Assembly (NCBI GenBank): GCA_003952965.2
Contig: CM025854.1
Location: 3,743,982 to 3,807,981, forward strand
Direction of reading: 5' to 3'
Source of the DNA: Morella rubra
Taxonomy: Eukaryota; Streptophyta; Magnoliopsida; Fagales; Myricaceae
DNA: 64,000 nucleotides
In this document: positions 1 through 10,554 of the stretch, piece after piece
Numbering within the stretch: the first letter of the stretch is position 1
Layout: every line of letters begins with the position of its first letter
Position numbers and translations under genes: made by a program
Notes under the pieces: generated by a model
The model's input: the letters and a program-made list of their open reading frames with translations, nothing else
What the model was told of the DNA's origin: nothing
Databases searched by the model: none

Positions 1-2179
1 AATGCAACTCACATTGCCTTTTAGGCAAGAAATGTTTTGTCAATAAATTCATATGTTTTTAATCATGATTAATTAGATTGAATATACTTTAGTCTTAATT
101 TGTTTTTAGTATAACTGATTTTAGTTATATTCTAATATGTCATTAAGATTAATTTTTCAAATCTGTGATAATTCTGTAATAGCATGGAATATTTTTTTTG
201 TTGATAGTAGTCTGCTTAGTAGTTTTCTGGAGTTTTTTTTTGATAAGTTGCAGGTACTGTTATGGTGATTGTTAGTAATGAGGATATAAAAGTCATACGC
301 AATGTTCTTTTATGTTTTAACTGAGAAGCATGTTTTGTTTAAAGCTGTGTGTGTTCTACGACTAAAGAGAATTCGACAAATTTGAATTTTTAAGGAAAGC
401 TGTTGGTATTTGTCAAATGCCTTAAAATAATTCGTTTGTATTTGATAAGTTAGTCACTCAATTTTTGCTTAGGAAGTTAAATAATTTTTCACCATCTAAT
501 ATGTTATAAAAATGTTCTATATCTTATTTTGATGAGGTAATTAACATTCAGTGAATCTGAAAAATGTTAGTGAATTTATTTCAATTTCTTATTTCTCTGC
601 AAATAATCTGAAGTTAGACGTGTACGTGAAGTTTATCTGAGGTTTTGTGCTATAGTGTATTCTGCTGAAAGAGAAGACTCAATCGGCAAAAATGGTGGAA
701 AGAGACGAAAATTGTCTAAGTGTTGAATAATGGGTTGTGTGTAAATATCTTAGTGTGCATTCAGAATTACTAAAAAGAAAGTATAAAAGCCCAAGCACGT
801 GATTCTTAAAGAAAAGCATTTAAGTTTAGCTTTTACGTTGAAAAAGTCTACTTTTAAAAGGTTGTGTTTTTGTCTTTTTGTCTTGTGTTTTTACCTTACT
901 TTCCTATTATACCCTTATGAATCACTTTTACCCTAACACTTTGACGACACCACCTTTAGTTCTTCTTTTTCTCCTTGCGCCGTTTGTGTTTCTCTCAAGT
1001 ATCGTGGGTCTCCTTGTTTCTTCGTGTCTTGCTTTGTTGAATCTTTTCCACTACTTTGTTTAAGCATCTCTTAAGTCCACGACAAGGTACAAATCATCTC
1101 TCTCTCTCTTCATTTTATATTGACTAAATGCGAGATGTATGATTACTTGTGGTCTAGTGGTCCCGAAATTAGTTCGGTTGTCTCCTAGTTAATGGTTTTT
1201 GTATTTCCTTTTCTTATTGCATGTGCTTCTCACTCTATTACATGGATTCGTTAATCTAGATTAAACTTGTGCCGATTATTTGGTGAAATTGAAATCTAGT
1301 TTTTCTAAATGTCCCCTTTTTTCATATAAGCCATTTTTTTTTGAGAAATTACTTATCTATCTCATTAATAATTGCTTTTATGAAGTGTAATGGGTTAGTA
1401 ACAGTCATATTTAACTCTAAAATGTAGATTTCATTAACAAAATTGTTAGTTAGTGACAATCATTTGGGTTAAGTGGTTAAAATGATTGGGGAGATAGTTT
1501 AAATAGTTTTAAAAAATATGTGGGTCAATTAGTAAAAAAGAAATTTGCAATATTGGAAATCTAAGTTTCGGTAACCCTGTAAGCATATATTTAATGGGTC
1601 ATTCATAATAAGTTGCTTTGTAAATTCAGTTGTCATATTCTTAAGGAACATATATGATATCTTAGTTGCTTGATATACAATGTATCTTGGAGGATTGGAT
1701 AATTACAATTATGCTTGGGGTCCCATGAATATTCTGTTTATGTGTGATTTTTATAATGATAAAGTGCTGCTGTAAGTGGTTCTCTTTAAGTTCTATATGA
1801 TTTTAAAAATATGTCTATCACACGTTTATTGGTCCACGAATACTATATTGCAAGTGCTCTGATGAATTTTTGCTAAGTATTTTAATTGAGCTTTTAATGG
1901 ATGACACATGTTAGTTCATAGTATTTTCTGCTGAACTATGTTGTTCTATTTTGATGAAATTCTTAATTGGATTTTCTTGAGTGTTGTATTTTGTTCAATT
2001 GGTATAATTATATTGAAGTGTATTTCATTTGTTTCACTTCTTTATATACAGGTTGCACATGATTGCATTTTACTAGTTATTCCAATATGAATAATTTGTT
2101 TGCTACTGATTCATTTCTAGTTATTGTCTTTATTGATGAGAGACAAGGTATGTTGGTTGGAGACATAGTTTTGATTTTT
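1..2179. other. AT-rich gene-free stretch
   Basis: No open reading frame over 61 residues, no domain motif and no splice-consistent exon was seen on either strand. The composition is AT-rich with many T runs. The stretch lies just upstream of Copia-type remains, so it may be decayed internal sequence of that element or ordinary intergenic DNA. I cannot tell which. Confidence 0.5.
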
Positions 2180-2362
2180 CTCCTTTGGCCTCCTTCTTGA
2201 CAAAAAGGGGAGAAGTTGATGACAGTACACAGTAAAGTTGTTAGCTGTTGATACGTTGTTTGATGCTGTTGATACTAATGGTCGTTTGACATATATAGAA
2301 TAAGTCCTTATATTGCTTGTGTTGTAATATTTGGGTGGTCTAATTATAATAGTTTTACACAG

Positions 2363-2470
2363 ATGGTTGAGGGTCCTGAAAGTTCTGACTCGCCTTTTAA
2401 CGAGGACGATGAACCTTTTGATGGAGAGGCTACTGCCCATTTCTATTCTGATGTTGACGACTCCGACTAG
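2363..2470 (+). CDS. short acidic ORF inside Copia tail, possible coding remnant
   Basis: A 35-codon frame opens with ATG at 2363 and closes with TAG at 2468-2470, immediately before a polypurine module. The product is very acidic and serine-rich, with the start MVEGPESSD and the end SDVDDSD. Its position could make it the last scrap of an element-encoded protein, but it matches no domain I know and is short enough to arise by chance. It is kept only as a possible remnant. Confidence 0.2.
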   Translation: MVEGPESSDSPFNEDDEPFDGEATAHFYSDVDDSD

Positions 2471-2559
2471 TTCTCTTTGGCTCCCTTCTCGACAAAAGGG
2501 GGAGTAGTATGGTTATTTTGTTGGATTTTTTGTTGGATTATCTGTTGATCTGTTGCACC

Positions 2560-2720
2560 TTTGTTGAACTTTTAGTATTCCTTATGTTCTGCTGAACTTT
2601 GAACTTTTATTGTTCCTTATGTTCCGCTGAACTTTGAACTTTTATTGTTTCTTATGTTCTGCTGAACCTTGAACGTTTATTGTTCATATGTTGATCTGTT
2701 GAACTTCTATTATTCCTATG
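2560..2720 (+). repeat. minisatellite, about 50-bp unit, three to four copies
   Basis: The phrase GAACTTTTATTGTT followed by CTTATGTTCTGCTGAAC recurs about three times with small changes, then decays into a fourth partial copy ending near 2720. The array lies inside the Copia 3' non-coding region, where tandem repeats are common. Confidence 0.7.
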
Positions 2721-3268
2721 TTATATGTTGTTCTTATAAACTAGTTGGTTGGATTATTACTGGAGTTGGATTGTTGGATTGCCCTATTAGGAAGTGGATA
2801 TACTTTGGTTGTGTAGTTTTGAAGTGTCTATTTCGCTTGTGATTGGTATTTTTGAAAGTACCTAATTTTTTTATTTATTTGCTGACTTGCTGCATTTGAT
2901 TGATTAGCATGAGGTGTTGATTATAATTTTGCTTATATTGCATAACATGCTAACACATAGGGGGAGAGTCCTTCTATCTTCCTTCTATCTTGGAAGGGAT
3001 ACTCGTCTTAGGGGGAGAGAAGTATTCCTAAAAATGCTATAATTAACTCCTATTGCTTTGATGTTAATTTTGATCTAATAAGATTGAAGATTGTGTTTTG
3101 CTGAGTTGTTTGATGCAGGTATTTGGAAATCTCAGGAATTTATAGAATAGGCTATGATAGAGTTCATAGGCTTGTCATATGTAAATGGGTTCTGTGGTGG
3201 TGATCAACAGAATCCATGTCCTTGGGGTTGGGATTTTTGTTTGTCATAAAGTTAGCCAAAGGGGAGAT

Positions 3269-4387
3269 TGTTAGGGAATATTTTAGTTGGCTATACTTCA
3301 CATGTAATTTAGTTTATTTCCTGAGATATTAAGGTGTTTCGAAGCTTCTATGAAGAATTGAAGATAGAAGTAAAAAGTTGAGTTTTTACCTAGAAATGTC
3401 AAGTTAGCTGGAAGTCAGACAGAAGCGCGATTTGGGGCACTGCAGTAACAGAAGTTGGTTAGTCCGTTTATAACTAAATGGATGACGTCATGAAAGACCC
3501 AAAAAGCCTAACCCTCCACTTAAACCGTGAGTCACCCAGAGCTTATAACCCCTTTATTCTATTATGAAAGGGAGCTTAGAAAAATCCAGAAAAATCGTGC
3601 TTTCAACGTGAAACTCTCTCTTGAATCTTTCTGCCCCTTTTCTGAGCCTTCGTGTGTATGAACTGAGAATGGAGCCTTGAAGATAAAACCCCTCTCTTTA
3701 GGATTCTTAGTTCAATAGATTGATCACCTTGGTTATTTCCCCAAAAGAGATTCAAGACTTTTGGAGGTTGCTGAAATCTTGAAGTCCAAGTGCCAAGTTC
3801 GTGCGTTTGTGTTGTTGCGAGTTCGCAATGGAGGACGACAAGGTATGAATAGCTAGGTAAAGGTAGTTAGCTTTTTGAATGGATGAGAGGTTCTCAATCC
3901 CTGCATTGGAGCAGATCCGAATGGTGTATTTCGGGTAAGAAAACAAGTGTGTTAGACTAGGATATTGGGTATTCTTGAGTCTATGGATCACCTTGTATTT
4001 CGAGTTTGAAAAGCTAGTGAAATCGTTACCTGGCCTACGGGCCCGGAGAGTTTTTTCTCTTGGAATTTGTTTCCAAGAGATTTTCTCTTCGTAACCAAAA
4101 GATTTGTGTCTTTGTGTGGTGATTGATCTGTTAATTATTGTTCTTGATTAAAGTGTTAATAATCGTGAACTACAAGCTGAATTTTCAGGTGTTCTTGTTT
4201 TAAAGAATCTTGAATATAGATTCGAACTTAATTGATTTACTGTCTGTTGGATTATTTACATTGCTGTAAAACGTGTGTGTATTGAACTTACTGATCTGAT
4301 TTGTGTAGTTTGTGCAAAAAACGTATTGTTAAATTAAAAAGATTTAAAGTTTAAGCTGCAGAACCTATTCACCCCCCTCTAGGTTCA
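3269..4387 (+). mobile_element. probable Copia 3' LTR (or solo LTR)
   Basis: The LTR is placed from TGTTAGGGAAT, directly after the polypurine tract, to TCTAGGTTCA at 4387. This gives TG...CA ends and about 1.12 kb. The end region reads ACCTATTCACCCCCCTCTAG, a phrase often seen at the 3' end of plant Copia LTRs. No second copy is present in the window, so the boundaries rest on the TG/CA ends and the polypurine tract rather than on LTR-LTR comparison. Confidence 0.5.
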
Positions 4388-4665
4388 ATTGTTGTCGTAT
4401 TAAGTCTTAAATAATTCCGTTCACATTGTTTGACAATCATGAGATTATGTAAAATCTACAGACATATATATAGAACATATATATAAAAAATAGAAGAAGA
4501 TCCTCCGACCACCAAAAAGCACTATTCAAAATTAGGAATTGAACTCTTTAAAAAAAAAGTTATTCGTGTCGATAAACAGGAAAGGCATCTTCTAGTTGAA
4601 GGCAAAAGTGTCCTTGCGAAGTCATTGACTCATTGCTCGAGAACCATTTGGCAAATTAGTAGGCT

Positions 4666-4852
4666 GTGTTTGTCTTAAATTTTTTAAAATTTTAATATAA
4701 TAAAATAATTACAATATAACCTCTATTTTTATTTAATCATTATTTTTTACTATAATCAATATAAAAATTTCATTCAATCAATAATTTCTCTTTTTTTTTA
4801 TCAATTTCAATCCTTACCATTTTAACTTCGCTAAAATTTTAACAGGCACACC
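4666..4852. mobile_element. MITE-like element, GTGTTTG family, copy 1
   Basis: The left end reads GTGTTTGTCTTAAATTTT, and the right end, read on the other strand, is GTGTGCCTGTTAAAATTTT. The inside is almost pure A/T and non-coding. The same design recurs at 11261-11447 and 32805-32994. The gypsy element begins 32 bases further right. Confidence 0.45.
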
Positions 4853-4879
4853 GAGACCCGAGTAACGGGTGAGTCGGGG

Positions 4880-4884
4880 GGTTG
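4880..4884. repeat. 5-bp target site duplication GGTTG, left copy
   Basis: GGTTG lies directly before the 5' LTR and is repeated exactly at 9505-9509 directly after the 3' LTR. A 5-bp duplication is what LTR-retrotransposon integrases make, so both ends of the element are original. Confidence 0.9.
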
Positions 4885-6089
4885 TGAAAGGGTCCTCAGT
4901 GATGGCATGGGCCGTGATAGACACGCTTGGGAGGATAGGTGCCAAGATGAGGCGGCATTGGCACCCATGGGCACCCTTGACACACCCACCGCGCGCGCAG
5001 CAAGAGCACCACAGCCATGCCATGGCATCAGTGCGCGCGCAGCGCCCCATCAACCCTGACAAGGCATGGCGCCCCAGCAACACCCATGCCTGGCATGCCA
5101 GCCAGCCTGCCACAGACATGCCATGACAGCCCATGGCCTTGCCACATGGCCTTGCCATGACACGGTGCCACAGCAAGTCCTTGGCCACCAGCCAAGCCAA
5201 GCAAGCACAGCGGGCCAAGCAGACAAAGGAGTGCCACTACACCAGATGGCCACCACCAGTGGCGGAGCACCACCACCCCTACCGGTGCTAGGTGGGGAAA
5301 GGAAGAGGAAGGGCCACAGAGTCGAAGGAGCACCACCACCCATGGAGGTGCAAGCAGCGGCGGCGCCGCCGTGGACGGCGGTGGACGGCGGCGAACGGTG
5401 GCAAGGTCCACGAGGTATTTTAGGGATTAGTTTCCTTTCTTGTTGAGATTGAATAAATCATATCTTCTAGATTTAGGGATCCTTTCCTAAACTCTAGAAG
5501 ATTCCTTTCCTTTGAGTTTGTGTTGTATTAGGCATGTAATATCAAATCTACTTGATTGAAGGGATTGATTCCTAAAGATCGGTGATTTGATTTAGATTTG
5601 ATTTAATTGTGATTGTGATTTGATTTCATTAGGGTTTGTAAGCACCTAAGGATGTCTATATAAACACCTTAGGTGCATTAGAGTTATTCATTCAGAATAG
5701 TGAGAATAGTAGAGTCTTGGAGAGCCTGAGTGCTTTTGAGAGAGTTTTGGCCAAGCATAGGCACGTGTATGCTAAGTCGGTTTCAAGGCTAATAACCTTG
5801 TTACTTGGGATTCATTCTAGGCTAATAACCTAGTTTGGGTACCCGTTCTTGGGCTAATTAACCCTTGATCGGGATTGTTCTTCTTGTTGTGGTTCTTGGG
5901 CTAATTAACCCTTAACCATTCTTCGTTCTTATAATAATATCTTGAGTGTTCTTCATTTGTGTGTTAGATCCTATATTTCAGCTCGTGTGTTGCCAAGAAC
6001 GGTTTAGGAGGATCGATTGGGGTGATCGCGTTCGAATCAATTGGCGGGAGTTGGAGTTGTTAAGGCGGCCTAGACCGGGGTCCCTAACA
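4885..6089 (+). repeat. 5' LTR of the gypsy element
   Basis: It runs from TGAAAGGGTCC to GTCCCTAACA. The first ~540 bases are strikingly GC-rich and packed with GCCATGG/GGCATGCC-like palindromes, unlike the AT-rich surroundings. The rest is ordinary AT-rich DNA carrying a TATA box at 5656-5665. Long frames on both strands of the GC-rich part come from that composition. Their frames differ between the two LTRs, so I do not annotate them as genes. Confidence 0.93.
5656..5665 (+). promoter_or_regulatory. TATA box of the 5' LTR promoter
   Basis: CTATATAAAC sits 771 bases into the LTR and is matched by CTATATAAAA at 9065-9074 in the 3' LTR. By LTR logic it marks the U3/R boundary, with transcription expected to start some 25-35 bases downstream, around 5690. 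Confidence 0.65.
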
Positions 6090-6090
6090 A

Positions 6091-6110
6091 ATTGGTGCTT
6101 TCATTGAGAG
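6091..6110 (+). promoter_or_regulatory. primer-binding-like site
   Basis: ATTGGTGCTTTCATTGAGAG begins two bases after the LTR end. TGG followed by GTGC would pair with a tRNA 3' end terminating in GCACCA. The same phrase is common just after the 5' LTR of plant gypsy elements. The tRNA species was not determined. Confidence 0.6.
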
Positions 6111-6386
6111 TGGCGTGGAGATTTCATCAAGGAGTTCTTAGAGAAGTCTTCGCTTCAAGAGAGGTAAACACGAGCATACATTGGTTTGATTCATTTTTGT
6201 TGGATTAATTGGATTAGACGCTTGTTTGTTCTTATTGGAGTTCTTGAGTGAGGGAGGGGTTCGATCTTCTTTTGGAGAGAACCCAAGGTCGGAAGTTGTT
6301 TGTGACAAGTTCTTTGTCGGGAGGGGTTCGATCTTCATTTTGGAGAGAACCCAAGGTTGGACTTGTTGTTGCAGCCAAGTATTGCA

Positions 6387-7809
6387 ATGGAGGCAGTGTC
6401 AAGTTCACTTACTTCCAACCGAGACCGGTTCGAAGCCTTGGAGTCATCCACTCTATGGCTCAAAGACAAGATGGAGGAGACATCCACAACCATGGCTCAC
6501 ATGCAAGGAGCCATAACCACGGTTACCATGCCACCGAAGAGAATAGAAGAGCGGTGGAAGGGATGAGGCAAGACCTACAAGCGGTGTTGGCTAGACTTGG
6601 TGGAGAGCCAAGGGAAGGCAACCATGTACAAGCTGCAAGGATGGAGGAGAATAGGAGGGAAGATGTTCATCTCGAAGATGGAAGAGAAACTCACCTATCC
6701 GAGTCCACAAGAGAAGAGCCTAGACCGCGACAACCACTTAGAATGGGCGGACGTGTGGAGAATGAGCATGAAGTAGTCGAGAGATGGCTACGGGAGGAGT
6801 CCAATCATGGTGATGATCATGCACGACGGAAGATGGAGTTGGAGGTAGTCGGTATAGGGAGGAGAGATCCTATGGCCGAACCTATGATGATGCTAGAAGG
6901 AGAGATCGAAGATATGACTCTATGGTGAGAGGGATGGTGATGGGAAATCGGTATAACAACCGAGGACCTAGAAGGCAAAACTATCATAGAGGTGATCATG
7001 ATGAAGACGGTGGAGATGGAAATCGGTTTCACAACCGAGGACCTAGGCGACCGAAGATAGATTTTCCAAAGTTTAGTGGAGGTGATCCACATGAATGGCT
7101 TGATAAGGCGGAGCACTACTTCCATGTTTATGAAGTGAGAAGGGAAGAAAGAGTTGCCACCGCATGTTTCTATCTTGATGGCAAAGCAAGCAAGTGGTGG
7201 AGGTGGATTCGAGCCCAATACGAGAAAGAAAGAAGAAGGCTCGGATGGACGGCTTTCGAGAGGGAGCTACTTATGCAATTTGGGCCCTCGCCCATTGTCA
7301 ACCATCATGGCCAATTGGCCAAACTCAAGCAAGAGGGCAAGGTGCACACATATGTGGAGGAGTTTCGACAACTCCAAACTCTAGTGAGGGGTTGGTCCGA
7401 GGAGGCACTCATTGGCACCTTTGTGGATGGGTTGAAGCCTTGGATAGCTAAGGAGCTCAAGTTGAAGCAGCCCACTAGATTGCAAGAAGCTATGAGGATG
7501 GCCGAGATCCTTGAAGATAGCCACCGGTTTGAGAAGAAGCAAGTCAAGGAGGAAGCGGCTAGCAAGGAAGATGAAACCTTGCAATCCGAGAGGCCTTCGA
7601 AGGAAAAAGAGGGTGTGGAAGAATCAAGGAAGAAGAAGAATGACTTAATGAAGCTTAGCCGGGAAGAGCTTGCTGAGTACATCAAAAAGCGGTTATGCTT
7701 CAAGTGTGGAGAAAGGTGGAGTCCTGACCATCAATGCAAGAAGGCCAAGCTCATGCTCATGATTGATGAGGGCGGAGAGGAGTCAAGCACACTAGTGATA
7801 GTGAGCTGA
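6387..7809 (+). pseudogene. gypsy Gag, frameshifted upstream; capsid and zinc knuckle readable
   Basis: The best frame is 6922-7809 (295 residues). It holds the retrotransposon gag core, with phrases PKIDFPKFSGGDPHEWLDKA, KWWRWIRAQY and MQFGPSP, and ends in a CCHC zinc knuckle (CFKCGERWSPDHQC). N-terminal sequence of gag type is spread over other frames: 6387-6566 ends in a stop, and 6554-6928 continues the alpha-helical part in a second frame. The capsid frame extends upstream of the ATG at 6922 to about 6815. At least two frame changes are therefore needed to read the whole protein. Gag would normally package the element's RNA; this copy cannot make a full one. Confidence 0.85.
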
Positions 7810-7837
7810 ATGCCATGAAATCCTCAACCATGGCTTC

Positions 7838-8284
7838 ATGGCTTCGATGGGCGAGCATGATATCACCGTGTTGGTGGATAGTGGGTCTACCCACAACTTC
7901 ATCAACACCCACCTTGTTACTAAGGCGGGCTTGCATGAAGAGGAGATAGAGGCCTTTGAGGTGAAGCTTGCCAATGGAGGAAGGATGAGATGTGAGGAGA
8001 TCGTGAAGGCGGCCTCGATTGATGTCCAAGGTATGCATGTTGTGGTTGATCTATATGTACTTTCCTTGGATGAGTTGGATGTGGTCTTGGGTGATGCTTG
8101 GTTAAAAGCATTGGCAAGATCATGTTTGACTATGGTGGGAGGAGTATGGAGTTCACCCTAGGCGGTAGGATGGTTACTTGGAGTATGGGTGGGCCACCTA
8201 GAGAGGAGATTATTTGGGAGGATTATGATGGCATGGCCTCTAGAGTTTCAAAGGTTACCCTTGGGGTCAAGGGTACTTTTCAAG
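7838..8284 (+). pseudogene. retropepsin-like aspartic protease, frameshifted
   Basis: The catalytic motif VDSGSTHNFI is present, followed by the usual helix and DVVLGDAWLKAL of plant gypsy proteases. The frame differs from that of Gag, which stops at 7807-7809. Near 8110 the reading frame is lost by what looks like one missing base: the continuation GKIMFDYGGRSMEFTLGGRM is found in another frame and runs to about 8284. No polymerase domain follows; the polypurine tract and 3' LTR start at once. Confidence 0.85.
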
Positions 8285-8294
8285 GAAGGGGGAA
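8281..8294 (+). promoter_or_regulatory. polypurine tract before the 3' LTR
   Basis: CAAGGAAGGGGGAA abuts the TGAAAG start of the 3' LTR. This is the expected primer site for plus-strand DNA synthesis. Confidence 0.75.
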
Positions 8295-9504
8295 TGAAAG
8301 GGTCCTCAGTGATGACATGGGCCGTGATAGACACGCTTGGGAGGATAGGTGCCAAGATGAGGCGGCATTGGCACCCATGGGCACCCTTGACACGCCCACC
8401 GCGCGCGCAGCAAGAGCACCACAGCCATGCCATGGCATCAGCGCGCGCGCGCGCAAGCTCAGCGCCCCAAACCCTGACAAGGCATGGCGCCCCAGCAACA
8501 CCCATGCCTGGCATGCCAGCCAGCCAGCCACAGACATGCCATGACAGCCCATGGCCTTGCCTTGCCATGACACGGTGCCACAGCAAGTCCTTGGCCACCA
8601 GCCAAGCCAAGCAAGCACAGCGGGCAAGCAGACAAAGGAGTGCCACTACACCAGATGGCCACCACCAGTGGCGGAGCACCACCACCCCTACCGGTGCTAG
8701 GTAGGGAAAGGAAGAGGAAGGGCCACAGAGTCGAAGGAGCACCACCACCCATGGAGGTGCAAGCAGCGGCGGCGCCGCCGTGGACGGCGGTGGACGGCGG
8801 CGAACGGTGGCAAGGTCCACGAGGTATCTTAGGGATTAGTTTCCTTTCTTGTTGAGATTGAATAAATCATATCTTCTAGATTTAGGGATCCTTTCCTAAA
8901 CTCTAGAAGATTCCTTTCCTTTGAGTTTGTGTTGTATTAGGCATGTAATATCAAATCTACTTGATTGAAGGGATTGATTCCTAAAGATCGGTGATTTGAT
9001 TTAGATTTGATTTAATTGTGATTGTGATTTGATTTCATTAGGGTTTGTAAGCACCTAAGGATGTCTATATAAAAACCTTAGGTGCATTAGAGTTATTCAT
9101 TCAGAATATTGAGAATAGTAGAGTCTTGGAGAGCCTGAGTGCTTTTGGGAGAGTTTTGGCCAAGCATAGGCACGTGTATGCTAAGTCGGTTTCAAGGCTA
9201 ATAACCTTGTTACTTGGGATTCATTCTAGGCTAATAACCTAGTTTGGGTACCCGTTCTTGGGCTAATTAACCCTTGATCGGGATTGTTCTTGTGTTCTTG
9301 TGGTTCTTGGGCTAATTAACCCTTAACCACATTCTTCGTTCTTATCAATAATATCTTGAGAGTTCTTCATTTGTGTGCTTAGATCCTATATTTCAGCTCG
9401 TGTGTTGCCAAGAACGGTTTAGGAGGATCGATTGGGGTGATCGTGTTCGAATCAATTGGCGGGAGTTGGAGTTGTTAAGGCGGCCTAGACCGGGGTCCCT
9501 AACA
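8295..9504 (+). repeat. 3' LTR of the gypsy element
   Basis: It runs from TGAAAGGGTCC to GTCCCTAACA and is 5 bases longer than the 5' LTR. Differences include a short GCGC expansion near 8445, an 8-base loss in the CATGGCCTTGCC region near 8555, and a handful of single substitutions. GGTTG follows at 9505-9509. Confidence 0.93.
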
Positions 9505-9509
9505 GGTTG
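9505..9509. repeat. 5-bp target site duplication GGTTG, right copy
   Basis: This is the exact partner of 4880-4884 and confirms the right end of the gypsy insertion. Confidence 0.9.
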
Positions 9510-10368
9510 TCTGTGGGCCACCCTCACATAGCAAAAAAGTAGAAAAATACAAAGACACTGCCATCAAATCCGCAGCGCAGAGGTTTGGGCGCTTGTCCGT
9601 GAGAGAAAGGCCCCTGGCCCCTGGTTTCTCTATTATTTTTCCCTACTATTCTTTTCTTTTGGGTAAAAAAAGCTTTTTGTTGCTTTCAACGTCTCCAAAT
9701 GGTTGGCGTGGCTGAGTCTCTCTCTCTCCCACTGGCTTAGGATTTTTGCAAGTGGGGCTAGCGAAGTCATTGAGGGCTGCATGTGAGCTTGAGAGGCACG
9801 AGACCCACAAGGCATCCCCCATGAGTATGAGTTGTCAAGCATACTTGGTTACTCAATGTTTTTTTTTTCCTTTTCAAATATAAAGCTGAAAGGATGACTG
9901 TAATGAAGAGGATGAAGGCCCACAAATGGGTAGAATGTGGAGAACATGGAAATGCAAAGACTGACATGTTGTCCCACATCTTCTCTTTGTCAATCGTGTT
10001 GGGTCATGGAAATCATCAAAAGTTTTATGGAAAATTGGAATTATTAATGCCAAGATAATCCAGTGGATGCAGACAATATTTTAGTAGATCCAATCTGTTT
10101 CTTCCACTATCTGTGCAGTGTGCATTAGGCATAAGACTTGCAAATTGCATTGAGTACATGAATAGGATATAACTACTTGTTTGATTTAATCGATAATATG
10201 AAAAATTAATTCTCTATTTATATTGAATAGTACGAGACAGAACTTAAAACTACCATGTATTGTAAGATTTACATATCTCTCTATAGCATTGTAAATTTAA
10301 AAATAGAAAATTATTCAAATTACACAATGTAATGCTTAAAAAAGACAGATAAATTATGTGAATCTTGG

Positions 10369-10554
10369 AGTCTGTTCGGTTAAAAAAAATTCTCAGGATT
10401 TTTTTGAATCCTCATAATACAAAAAATTCTACAACCAAACATTATTTTTAACACCACATAAAAATAACTACAACACGCATACCAATAAAGTTAACATCAC
10501 TTAAAAATTCTCAAAACAAAAAAATTCTCAAAAAACACCACAACCGAATAACCT
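10369..10554. mobile_element. MITE-like element, TTCGGTT family, copy 1
   Basis: The left end is GAGTCTGTTCGGTTAAAA, and the right end on the opposite strand reads GAGGTTATTCGGTTGTGG. The inner phrase CATACCAATAAAGTTAACAT matches, in inverted orientation, the inside of the element at 39394-39604, so the two are members of one family. It is non-coding. Confidence 0.5.

Larger units (their letters stand above)
2180..4387 (+). mobile_element. 3' end of a Sirevirus-like Copia retrotransposon
   Basis: Polypurine-type modules recur along this stretch: GACAAAAAGGGGAGAAG near 2199, GACAAAAGGGGGAGTAG near 2492, AGGGGGAGAGT near 2959, AGGGGGAGAGAAG near 3010 and AAAGGGGAGATTG at about 3258-3270. The first two sit in a longer repeated context containing CTTTGGC, CTCC and CTTCT. 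Multiple polypurine tracts before the 3' LTR are a known hallmark of plant Sireviruses (Copia). A probable LTR follows directly. No integrase, RT or RNase H coding sequence was seen, so only the 3' non-coding tail and LTR remain here. The rest is either upstream of the window or lost. The superfamily is fairly secure; the lineage is an inference. Confidence 0.6.
4885..9504 (+). mobile_element. complete non-autonomous Ty3/gypsy LTR retrotransposon, gag-protease only
   Basis: This is a 4620-bp element with two LTRs of 1205 and 1210 bp, a GGTTG target duplication, a primer-binding-like site after the 5' LTR and a polypurine tract before the 3' LTR. The 2.2-kb interior encodes a gypsy-type Gag with a zinc knuckle and a retropepsin segment. 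It has no reverse transcriptase, RNase H or integrase, and the space between protease and 3' LTR is too small to hold them. Several frameshifts break gag and protease. By eye the LTRs differ by roughly a dozen substitutions and about eight small indels. Recent insertion with long-broken coding suggests copying by proteins from another element. Confidence 0.93.

Noticed and set aside
878-1063. 61-residue hydrophobic plus-strand frame
   Set aside because: It is a T-rich stretch that yields Leu/Phe codons by composition. No homologous pattern or gene context was found.
4814-5446. Long overlapping frames on both strands of the 5' LTR
   Set aside because: They arise from the GC-rich U3. The counterparts in the 3' LTR differ in length and frame because of indels, so no protein is conserved.
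8248-8855. 190-residue minus-strand frame and others in the 3' LTR
   Set aside because: Same composition effect as in the 5' LTR. The frame extends out of the LTR into unrelated internal sequence and has no domain.
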